Shown here: piece by piece, positions 35,326 through 43,073 of the stretch
Numbering within the stretch: the first letter of the stretch is position 1
Layout of the letters: every line of letters begins with the position of its first letter
NCBI RefSeq assembly: GCF_013409065.1
Contig: NZ_JACBZP010000001.1
Coordinates: 372,001-436,000, forward strand
DNA length: 64,000 nucleotides
Direction of reading: 5' to 3'
From: Spelaeicoccus albus
GTDB taxonomy: Bacteria > Actinomycetota > Actinomycetes > Actinomycetales > Brevibacteriaceae
The notes under the pieces: model-generated
The model's input: only the letters and a program-made list of their open reading frames with translations
Database searches by the model: none
Told to the model about the DNA's origin: nothing
Program-made: the position numbers and the translations under genes

Positions 35326-35367
35326 TCTACTTCTTCAACCAGGACGGTATTGAAAGTCGAGTCCATT

Positions 35368-37968
35368 ATGACAGAGATCGCTGAGGATTGCACAGGCGTC
35401 GATAGCGCCTCGGATGATCTGGATAGCCCACTTACTAGTTATCAGAACCTGGCCCCGGAGCACGCGAAGGAGCTTTTCGGCAGCTCGGTTCCAGCGTCCG
35501 TGGCCGCTGAACAACGCGTCCACACGGCGCATACCCGCGGCGAGCTTCCAGCTTGGGCGCAATGGATCGCCGAGTTCGACAGCGCGCTTCCGGCGCTCGT
35601 GTACCCAATGGTTCACCCCGACGGATCCGAGACCGGGCAGGTCAAGCCCGCTCCGGGCACCGTGACCTCTTCCGAGGGCCGGCCCCTCAAGTACGTGTCG
35701 CCCGGCCACGACGACGGCCCACCCAAGCTGCCTGTATTGCGTACTGTCAAGAGCCCTGAAGTCGTCCTCATCGTCGAGGGCGTCAAGCAGGCACTGGCCG
35801 CGCTGTCCTGGGCACCCGAGACCTGGTCGATCTACCGGATCGCCGGCATCTGGTCGTGGCGGGTCGCCGGTGACGGCGAGGACGTCCCCGGTACACCGAC
35901 GCCGCATCTGACGGCCGTCCAAGGCCAGAACGTTGTGATCGTGCCCGACGCCGATGCGAAGTCCAACGTCCGCGTCTTCGACGGGGCCGTCGCACTCGGT
36001 GAGGCATGCCGAGGCTACGGGGCAGCCAGCGTGAAGTTCGCCCGGCTGCCCGGTGCGGGCAAAGACGGTCTGGACGACCTGCTCGTTCGCCTGGCCGACG
36101 ACGATGCCCGTCGCGAACTGCTGAAGTCCTGGGTGACTACCGCGAAGTCCCGTCCCGCGGATCTGAATCAGCGACAGCGGGAGCGGCTCCGAGCCAAGGT
36201 CGCCGCCAAAGATGCGCAGAAGGCTGCAAAAGCCGCTGTATCCGGTGACGCATTTGACGGCCGTGTCGGCATCGATCTGGACGGGGACCCACGGCAAGTA
36301 TCGCTCCACCTTCTGTCGACGCTCGTCGAGAACCGCGGTGGCGGGTCCATCTTCCAGCTCAATCGCAAGCTGGTGCGACTGCGGCGCGGCGACGACGGCG
36401 CGCTGCGGGCAGACGAGTTGGACCCCTCGGGACTTCATCGCGAGCTGCTCGACGTCACGTGCCCGTTCAGAATGATGAAGACCGGTGTTCAGCCCATGCA
36501 ACTCCTGGGCCCGACGCTCGGCCTCGTGGCCGACCATTGGAACGAACTTCCGCGCCTGACGGGAGTGACTCGTTCGCCGGTCGTTCGCTCTGATGGCACC
36601 ATCAACACCACTGACGGCTATGACGCCGAGACGGGGCTGTATCTGGACCTGTCGTCGGACATACGGGGCATTGAAGTTCCTGAGCACCCCACTGACGCCG
36701 ACGTTGCAGCAGCCAGGACGATGATCCGCGACGACCTGTTCGCTATGGATGGAGCCGGTGGCTACGACGGCTGGGTCTTTCGGGATGTGGCCGATCAGAC
36801 GAACGCCGTCGCTGGGATGCTAACTCCGCTGATCCGATCTCAGGTGACCTGCGTTCCTCTACTGCTGTTTGACGGGATCCAGCCGGGAGTCGGCAAGGGC
36901 GGCCTGCTCGAGATGACTCATCAGGTCCCTTTCGGGACCCCGGCGTCGGTCCAGCCCGCGCCACGGTCGGACGAGGAGATGGACAAGCGCATCGTCGCCC
37001 AACTCTCGGAGAGTTCGACCTCAGTTTGTCTGGACGAGGTGCAGGACGAGGACGACACGTGTCGGCTGAAATCGGCATCATTGCGGGCCGCTCTGACGTC
37101 GGCAATCTACCGCGGGCGTGAGCTCGCGAAGACGAAGATGCTCAACCTGCCGAACATGGCGTCCTGGTACGCGCTCGGCAACAACGTCCAGATCCCAGCC
37201 GACATGGCGCGTCGCGTCGTCCCCGTCAGGCTGGACTCGGACAGGCCAAATCTGGAAAACCGCGACAGCTTCCGCCACGACTTGGTCACGTGGGTGCCTG
37301 AGCATCGCACGGAGCTGCTGCAGGCATGTCTGGTGCTTGTCCGCGCGTGGTACGACCGCGACCAGCCGATCGCACCCAAATCGTTCGGCTTCGCCTCGTT
37401 CGGTGAGTGGCAGCGCATTGTCGGCGGCATTCTGCACCTCGCCGGATTCGAAGGCTTCTTGGCCAACGTCATGGAGGTTCGCGAGGCCGCCGACAGCGAG
37501 GGCGTGGACAACCGGGAGTGCTGGGCGTGGGCCGAGTCGCTGGTCCCGGTAGGAACGCGCTGGGGCGCGGGTGAGGTGTACGCGCAGGGCAAGGCGGACC
37601 CGGATGCCCCACCACCGTACGGGACGTCGTGGAAGGAACTGGACGCGCGCAAGCTCTCGAGGTACTTCGGTCAGCACCCGCGGTGGTATGGCGATCTGCG
37701 CATCCGAGCGGACGGGAGGATGCACGGCGGGGCCAAGGCATTCGTCTTCGAACGTTTGCCGTCGGGAGTGTCTGCGGTCCCGACGTCGTCTTCTGCGTCA
37801 CCGCCGGCCCCTGGTCCGAGGCAGTCCGGACCGCGCCCTGCCGCCGGTACCGCACCGGGAGAGGTCATCGAGCTGACCGACCGCAGCGGGGTCAAACAGC
37901 GGGTTGCAAGGGCGATGCCGACCATGAACGGCAAGACCATCGCGGAGCTCGGAGGTGACGCATCATGA
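35368..37968 (+). CDS. Toprim primase/helicase-like replication protein
   Basis: 866 residues from the ATG at 35368; the open frame runs further up but overlaps the previous gene. A Toprim-like domain near residues 130-220 has VVLIVEGVKQALAAL and NVVIVPDADAKSN (DxD), then KDGLDDLL. An ATPase core near 500-560 has the P-loop GIQPGVGKGG, with Gly replacing the usual Thr/Ser, and the acidic VCLDEVQDEDD. This is the plan of plasmid and phage primase-helicases that prime and unwind element DNA. Its stop overlaps the polymerase start (ATGA). Confidence 0.84.
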   Translation: MTEIAEDCTGVDSASDDLDSPLTSYQNLAPEHAKELFGSSVPASVAAEQRVHTAHTRGELPAWAQWIAEFDSALPALVYPMVHPDGSETGQVKPAPGTVTSSEGRPLKYVSPGHDDGPPKLPVLRTVKSPEVVLIVEGVKQALAALSWAPETWSIYRIAGIWSWRVAGDGEDVPGTPTPHLTAVQGQNVVIVPDADAKSNVRVFDGAVALGEACRGYGAASVKFARLPGAGKDGLDDLLVRLADDDARRELLKSWVTTAKSRPADLNQRQRERLRAKVAAKDAQKAAKAAVSGDAFDGRVGIDLDGDPRQVSLHLLSTLVENRGGGSIFQLNRKLVRLRRGDDGALRADELDPSGLHRELLDVTCPFRMMKTGVQPMQLLGPTLGLVADHWNELPRLTGVTRSPVVRSDGTINTTDGYDAETGLYLDLSSDIRGIEVPEHPTDADVAAARTMIRDDLFAMDGAGGYDGWVFRDVADQTNAVAGMLTPLIRSQVTCVPLLLFDGIQPGVGKGGLLEMTHQVPFGTPASVQPAPRSDEEMDKRIVAQLSESSTSVCLDEVQDEDDTCRLKSASLRAALTSAIYRGRELAKTKMLNLPNMASWYALGNNVQIPADMARRVVPVRLDSDRPNLENRDSFRHDLVTWVPEHRTELLQACLVLVRAWYDRDQPIAPKSFGFASFGEWQRIVGGILHLAGFEGFLANVMEVREAADSEGVDNRECWAWAESLVPVGTRWGAGEVYAQGKADPDAPPPYGTSWKELDARKLSRYFGQHPRWYGDLRIRADGRMHGGAKAFVFERLPSGVSAVPTSSSASPPAPGPRQSGPRPAAGTAPGEVIELTDRSGVKQRVARAMPTMNGKTIAELGGDAS

Positions 37969-39821
37969 GCATCGTCTACGTCGACCTTGAGACCGCCGAC
38001 GCCGACCGGCTCTGGGACTACGGCACCGGGTTCGTCCGGATCGCCGGCTACGCCGTCGACAACCGGCCGGTGGAAAGCACGACCGACATCGCCGCAGTGA
38101 CCCGGACGATCGAGCAGGCCGACCTCGTGGTCGGGCACAACGTGCTCGGCTTCGACCTGCTGGCGCTGGAGCGTTACCACGATCTCGACCTTTCACGCCT
38201 GGTGCGCGAGGACCGTGTCGTGGACACGCTGCTCGCGGCTCGGCAGAACGACCCGCCGCTGTCAGGAAGCGCGGACGCGCGCCGGTATAACCTCGACGCG
38301 ATCGCCAAGCGCCTGGGTCTCGACGGGAAGATCACCGGTGCCGGGGGCACAGCACTGAAGGCGCTGGCGAAGAAGTTCGGTGGCTTCGACCGGATCCCCG
38401 CCGACCATCCCGATTACCTGCGGTACCTGATACAGGACGTCGAACTTGTTCGGGAGTTGTCCAAGCACCTTGCCGTCGATGACTACTTGTGGCGCGAGCA
38501 CCGGGTGATGTGGCGGCTGAATCACATCACCAAGCACGGCTTCCGTGTGGATGTCGATCTCGCGGAGCGCTTAATCGCCGAGCGCCAGACTCGTGTGCGG
38601 GCTCAGAAGAAGCAGCTACACGACGTCTACGGTCTGCCGCTGGACGGCAAGAAGCCGCACACGACGACTGATGGCAAGGTCGCGCTCGAGAAGGCTTTCA
38701 TCGATCTTGGCATTGAGCCGCCGCGTACACCGACGGGTGCACTGGCAACCGGAAAAGAGGTACTGATGGGACTCGAAGCCGGACACCCGGACAACACCGG
38801 TTTGGTGGAGCTGTGCCGCACGCTGAGGGCATTCAACGGCGAACGGTCGATGGCGCAGACCCTCATGGATCACGCCGGCAAAGATGGGCGCGTGCATCCC
38901 GGCGTGGATCCCCACCAAGCCACCGGGCGAATCAGCATCACCAATCCCGGGCTGTCCGTGATGGGCAAGCGCGACCGCGGCAACGTCTGCGAACGAGCGA
39001 TGCTCCTCCCCGACGTCGGGCACGTTCTGATCAGCGCGGACCTCTCGCAGATCGACGCGCGGGCGATGGCGATGCATTGTCAGGACGCGAACTACATCGC
39101 CGCGCTGGAGCCAGGCAAGGACATGCACGACGAGATGGCGGCGGCCGTGTTCGGCGAGAGCGGCTGGGACCGTAGCGCCGGTCACCACCCGCGTCGAGGC
39201 GATGCCAAGGCGATCACGCACGCCACGTCGTACGGCATGGGCGCGAGGGCGCTGGCTGACAACGCGGGGATCAGCCACGATGATGCCGAGCGGCAGCTTG
39301 CGGCTTTGGAGCTGAAGTTCCCGGGATTGACGGCGTTCAAGACCTGGGTACGCGACGACGCCCGTCGTCAGGTCATCGAGAACGCGTTCGGACGGCGGAT
39401 GCGGGTGCGACCAGGCAAAGAGTACACACAGGCACCAGCGCACATCGGCCAAGGCACGGCGCGCGACCTGATGATGGAGGGCGTCCTGCGGCTGCCAGAG
39501 TGGCTGCTGCCAGGCCTGCGCGCAATCGTCCACGACGAGCTCGTTCTGTCCGTGCCGGAGAGCCGGGCGGACGAGGCCGAAGCCGCCGTGCTTAAGGCGC
39601 TGCAGTTTGCGTACCGAACCGCGCCAGGGAAGACCCCGGTGCCGGTTCTGGCCGACAAATCTGATCGAGGACGTGACTGGGCCGACTGCTACCGGTCAGA
39701 GAAGAAGAACTGGCCCGAGGTCGCCCGTGACCACCGTGATCTACCGACGTGCGGCGACAGCGACTGCACATGGCATCTCGGCAACGAAGTTATCTCTGAG
39801 GAGAAGGAGAACGCAGCATGA
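37965..39821 (+). CDS. Family A DNA polymerase with 3'-5' exonuclease domain
   Basis: 618 residues. The exonuclease part keeps the DEDDy residues: VDLET (residues 6-10), VGHNVLGFDL near 60 and YLIQDVELV near 155. Polymerase motif A is ADLSQIDAR near 360, motif B includes DAKAITHATSYGMG near 415 and motif C is IVHDEL near 522. The 5'-nuclease domain of chromosomal PolA is missing. Length and layout resemble phage-type replicative PolA. ATGA coupling to the primase/helicase suggests a self-contained element replisome. Confidence 0.94.
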   Translation: MSIVYVDLETADADRLWDYGTGFVRIAGYAVDNRPVESTTDIAAVTRTIEQADLVVGHNVLGFDLLALERYHDLDLSRLVREDRVVDTLLAARQNDPPLSGSADARRYNLDAIAKRLGLDGKITGAGGTALKALAKKFGGFDRIPADHPDYLRYLIQDVELVRELSKHLAVDDYLWREHRVMWRLNHITKHGFRVDVDLAERLIAERQTRVRAQKKQLHDVYGLPLDGKKPHTTTDGKVALEKAFIDLGIEPPRTPTGALATGKEVLMGLEAGHPDNTGLVELCRTLRAFNGERSMAQTLMDHAGKDGRVHPGVDPHQATGRISITNPGLSVMGKRDRGNVCERAMLLPDVGHVLISADLSQIDARAMAMHCQDANYIAALEPGKDMHDEMAAAVFGESGWDRSAGHHPRRGDAKAITHATSYGMGARALADNAGISHDDAERQLAALELKFPGLTAFKTWVRDDARRQVIENAFGRRMRVRPGKEYTQAPAHIGQGTARDLMMEGVLRLPEWLLPGLRAIVHDELVLSVPESRADEAEAAVLKALQFAYRTAPGKTPVPVLADKSDRGRDWADCYRSEKKNWPEVARDHRDLPTCGDSDCTWHLGNEVISEEKENAA

Positions 39822-40120
39822 CGATCAAGAACCGCACTGTCGAAGAGCAGCATCGGCTGAATGGATACAGGCGTCGCCGACGCGTGCTCGAGTATGCGCT
39901 CTATCATTCGGTCCAAGCCGAGCCGGCGACCGCCGGCGAGGTGAAGCAGTTCCTCAAGACCGCACCGCCCGAGGTCTTCATCCTTCTGGATGGCCTCGCC
40001 ATCGGCGGACCCCGCGGGCAGCGACCCCACGGCGTAGATAAGGAGCGCAATGACCGCATCGTCGCCGGTGTCGTCGGCTGGCTGCTAGGGAAGCCCGGGG
40101 TGACCGGCCGTGACCATTAA
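39818..40120 (+). CDS. Small hypothetical protein of replication operon
   Basis: 100 residues, starting inside the polymerase stop (ATGA) with GAGGAGAAGGAG upstream. The N-terminus is very basic (NGYRRRRRVLEYAL), followed by a small hydrophobic and Gly-rich part. It may bind nucleic acid. No known motif. Cotranslation with the polymerase suggests an accessory role in replication. Confidence 0.72.
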   Translation: MTIKNRTVEEQHRLNGYRRRRRVLEYALYHSVQAEPATAGEVKQFLKTAPPEVFILLDGLAIGGPRGQRPHGVDKERNDRIVAGVVGWLLGKPGVTGRDH

Positions 40121-40270
40121 CTCTCAAACGTCACGCGACGCGCCTGATCTTCTGACCACGAGCAGAGACAGAGACCCGACTACCGGCCGCCAGGCCGGGC
40201 GGAGAATGCCCCGACGGCCGTCGGGCCGGATCTCAGCACACAACAGGATACGCAATAGAAGGGACGACCG

Positions 40271-40387
40271 ATGAGCAACCACGACACGGGCGATCTCGAC
40301 GACCAGCTCAAGTATCTGCGGGACGGGCACAAGCCTGGTTTCGCCAAGCTCAGCAACGAGGAAGCTCGCGGCATCGACACGGACTGA
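40271..40387 (+). CDS. 38-residue hypothetical protein
   Basis: A short ORF with the ribosome site AAGGGA 6 nt before the ATG. The product is hydrophilic (MSNHDTGDLDDQLKYLRDGH at the start, then KPGFAKLSNEEARGIDTD). It lies between two genes of the same strand. Function unknown; the evidence is the ribosome site and position. Confidence 0.5.
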   Translation: MSNHDTGDLDDQLKYLRDGHKPGFAKLSNEEARGIDTD

Positions 40388-40459
40388 CGCGTTGATTCCA
40401 TATTCGAATTCACGGTAATTGACGAAATGAAATAGCACGCAACAGGAGGGCTGATCACG

Positions 40460-40996
40460 ATGATTACGAAAAAGAACCGTACCTCAAAGGTCGAGGAGCT
40501 GCGTCGGCAGCTCGAGGAAGCCGAGAAGGCAGAACGGGCGCGGGACAAGGCCGAAGGGCTTGCTCTCCGCCGAGCCAAGAAAGCCGCTGGCGATAACCAC
40601 ACTCGCCTGGCGTTGTCGCTGTATGACCTGCTCGGTGTCGAGCCCGAGCAGCCGACTATTCGCGTCATCGACGGTGAGCGCAAAACCGTGGCTGTCGACA
40701 AGGATGAGAGTCTGCGGTCGCAGCGCCTGTTCGACATGGTCGAGGAAATTGTCGAGAAGGCTGATCCGTCGCTGGTCGAAAGGCTCAAGCGCGCGGACAA
40801 TCAGGGCCGTAATGAGCGCAAGCCGAAGGCGAAGAAGGGCGAGGACGAGAAGCCGAAGAATGGCGCTGACGAGCCGAAGGCTCAGCGCGCCGCCGGCGTT
40901 GCTGCTTCGTCATCGTCACAGCCTGCACCGACTGCTCCGTCACCCACCAACGGCCAGCTTCAGGAGTCGGGAACGCCGCATCACCAGCCCGCGTAA
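40460..40996 (+). CDS. Hypothetical charged coiled-coil protein
   Basis: 178 residues with AGGAGGG upstream. The first 45 residues are a basic/acidic coiled coil (VEELRRQLEEAEKAERARDK), followed by a globular part with SLYDLLGVEPEQPTIRVI and a Lys/Glu/Ala/Ser/Pro-rich disordered tail. The layout is like that of small mobilization or partition accessory proteins, but I do not recognise a family. Confidence 0.72.
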   Translation: MITKKNRTSKVEELRRQLEEAEKAERARDKAEGLALRRAKKAAGDNHTRLALSLYDLLGVEPEQPTIRVIDGERKTVAVDKDESLRSQRLFDMVEEIVEKADPSLVERLKRADNQGRNERKPKAKKGEDEKPKNGADEPKAQRAAGVAASSSSQPAPTAPSPTNGQLQESGTPHHQPA

Positions 40997-41028
40997 AGCA
41001 CCAGCGCCGACATCTCCGGCGTCATCGA

Positions 41029-41064
41029 GAAGCCTCGGCTCGCCATCAAGGTGGCCGGGGCTTC
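41029..41064 (+). terminator. Candidate terminator after coiled-coil gene
   Basis: GAAGCCTCGGC pairs with GCCGGGGCTTC (11 bp with one G-T) across a 14-nt loop. Only TT follows before G/C-rich sequence, so termination may be weak. Downstream, 41065-41241 shows no gene. Confidence 0.5.
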
Positions 41065-41241
41065 TTCGTGCATAATTCGACTTCCCGTACCAACTCCCAG
41101 GCCGGCGACCTCTTCCGATTGTCTGTATCGACGTTGGCCGAGGTCACTGGCGAATGACAGCTGCCTGACCATCGCGAGACTTGAATGAGTCGATCACCGA
41201 GTTTGGTGCACCGTGCTAGCTACCGCATTTAGTATCGAGTT

Positions 41242-41922
41242 GTGGTCGATAACGAGCCGCCAACATGGCGGGATACTGCCAGTCGCGCACTCAGCGAGCA
41301 AGTGCGCGCACTTCCAATAATTAGACAGACCGTCGGGCAGGCGTTCGCCGTGGTTCTGGAGGATACGCGTGCCCGCCGTGACGCACGCTTCACCGATACC
41401 GTAGTGACGATAAAGGACCGGGTTGGTGACGTTGCCCGCGTCAGTCGACGGCTCGCCGAGGACGAAGAACTGGAGGCGCTATTCATCGCCGGTGTCAATG
41501 CCGCTGTCGACACCGGTCTCAAAGCCAAGCGCCGACACCTCGCTAAAGTCATCTCGGCTGCAATTCTCGACGACGCGCGCGTCGACGAGTCGGCGCTCAT
41601 CGTCCAAACACTGCGTGAACTAGACGCACCCCACTTCCGGGCCCTCGAGCGGATCCGTCGCGAACAGGACACGGAGCCGGAGGACAGATCCGGCGATGCT
41701 CCGCCCGGAGGCCGGCCAAGCCCCCACCAGCATGTCGTGGACACCGTGGAACAGGAAAGCGAGCCGGTGATTTCCGCGCTGGTTCGGGCGGGGACGCTTC
41801 GACAGGTCACGGGCGGGCTCGTATTCGGCATCGGCGGAAACCTCGTGGTCACTGGGCTGACAGAATTCGGCCGGACTCTTCTTGACAACGTCCTGGCGGA
41901 GGATACGAAACACCAGCTGTAG
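41242..41922 (+). CDS. Hypothetical helical protein with possible winged-helix end
   Basis: 226 residues with a GTG start. Mostly helical and Arg/Asp/Glu/Ala-rich; the middle is KAKRRHLAKVISAAILDDAR. The last 45 residues (GLVFGIGGNLVVTGLTEFGRTLL) resemble the end of a winged helix, where LTxFGRxLL closes the wing. This similarity is weak. It stands alone between the replication and transfer modules, so it may be cargo. Confidence 0.68.
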   Translation: MVDNEPPTWRDTASRALSEQVRALPIIRQTVGQAFAVVLEDTRARRDARFTDTVVTIKDRVGDVARVSRRLAEDEELEALFIAGVNAAVDTGLKAKRRHLAKVISAAILDDARVDESALIVQTLRELDAPHFRALERIRREQDTEPEDRSGDAPPGGRPSPHQHVVDTVEQESEPVISALVRAGTLRQVTGGLVFGIGGNLVVTGLTEFGRTLLDNVLAEDTKHQL

Positions 41923-42563
41923 GGCGGTCGAAAAACCAACCGTCAGATGGAGGGATTCGAACCGTGAAGATTCGGCGGTTTGCCCCGTACCCGAAGACTG
42001 CACCGATCGTGATTCGTAGCCTGGCGACTCGAGAGTAGACGCACTGACAAAAGCGACGACGAGTTCCCCGGCCGCCTCTTTCGTCTAAGGACTGACAGCT
42101 AAGCCGCACGGACTTCCACTGACAAAAGCGCGTCCGCAATCCGCTCAGACGGCCCGAGCAATTTGCCGTGTATCTGTGACGATGATCTACACTCCTGCTC
42201 CTACATCGCTGCTCGCTCTGCGCCAACCGTGTTGTCAAAAGTGTCCGTGCTGTGTCGTCGGAAGCCCTGGCGGCGTCGTCATCGGAACGACTTTCTCTCT
42301 TCTGCGCGAATGGCGGCCGTCTCTGGGGGTAGCGAGCAACGCGAGCAGGGGGCAAAGCCCCCTATCTCAACCGAAGGCCGAGCTCGCGAGGCCTGGATCA
42401 AGCATCTGACTAATCGAGCGCAGCGAGGCCCGAAGGGATGTTAACTAGTCAGACTGCTTGCCTGCTTATGTGTTCCCTGAGATAATAGAGATACCCCGAC
42501 GACAATTCTCATTGTCAATGAAGTAACTAACTATGACTTTGTTGATGGTGGGGGTGCTGCCAG
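41923..42563. other. Gene-free region with hairpins, candidate oriT
   Basis: 640 nt directly upstream of the MobC-like and relaxase genes. Two open frames on the plus strand (42163-42444 and 42176-42409) look spurious. The hairpin AGGGGGC-AAA-GCCCCCT stands at 42347-42363, and a 7-bp inverted repeat CTGACTA/TAGTCAG at 42406-42412 and 42446-42452. Position upstream of a mobilization operon and the inverted repeats are what an origin of transfer would look like; no known nic consensus was recognised. Confidence 0.55.
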
Positions 42564-43073
42564 ATGAACGCAGCGAAGAAGTCGCCAAGCCGCACCGTCG
42601 TCGGTGTTTCCTTTCAACCTGACGAGCTCAAAGATCTCGAGCGTCAGCGTGCCGTGCTCGGCGTTCGCGACTCGGGTCAGCCCAAGTTCTCTCTCGCCGG
42701 AACAGTGAAGCTGCTGTGGGAGAAGTTCGGCGACGAGGCCGTTGCAGTCGACGCGCAGCAGCAGGTTGTTGCCGAAGCGGACGCGCGGGTTACGCAGCCG
42801 CTCATCGATGCCCTGGACGCGCTGGCAACCGCCTGGAACCGGCGGGCTCACCAGCGCCAGGCGATCGGAGTGCTGAACAACCAGATCGCGAAGTTCGTCA
42901 ATGCGCAGCAGTTCGATGACGATCCGCTCAGCACCGAAAACGTCGAGCGCCTGATCCTGGCTCTGCAGGGCATAAAGCGCAGGCTCGACGACCAGTCCGC
43001 CGCTGAGCGCGAGGACGATCAACTACTGGCCGCCGTGCGCGCCCTCGTCGACCAGGCTGCGTCCAGGTCATGA
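42564..43073 (+). CDS. MobC-like mobilization accessory protein
   Basis: 169 residues. The beginning (SRTVVGVSFQPDELKDLERQ) resembles the ribbon-helix-helix start of relaxosome proteins, and NNQIAKFVNAQQF with the following helical segment fits the MobC pattern, in which a basic helix and LNQIARxxN motif are usual. It ends four nt into the relaxase start. It probably binds oriT and guides the relaxase. Assignment rests mainly on position and pattern. Confidence 0.75.
   Translation: MNAAKKSPSRTVVGVSFQPDELKDLERQRAVLGVRDSGQPKFSLAGTVKLLWEKFGDEAVAVDAQQQVVAEADARVTQPLIDALDALATAWNRRAHQRQAIGVLNNQIAKFVNAQQFDDDPLSTENVERLILALQGIKRRLDDQSAAEREDDQLLAAVRALVDQAASRS

Noticed and set aside
37965-39821. Chromosomal DNA polymerase I
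   Set aside because: The protein lacks the 5'-nuclease domain, is about 618 residues long and is coupled to an element primase, so it belongs to the mobile element.
41941-42010. tRNA-like segment on the minus strand (contains the complement of GGTTCGAATCCC)
   Set aside because: Only a T-arm-like stretch is present; no acceptor, D or anticodon arm could be folded, so at most a fragment.
42163-42444. Two overlapping plus-strand frames in the candidate oriT region
   Set aside because: No ribosome site, products Cys/Pro/Arg-rich without pattern, and they cross the hairpins.
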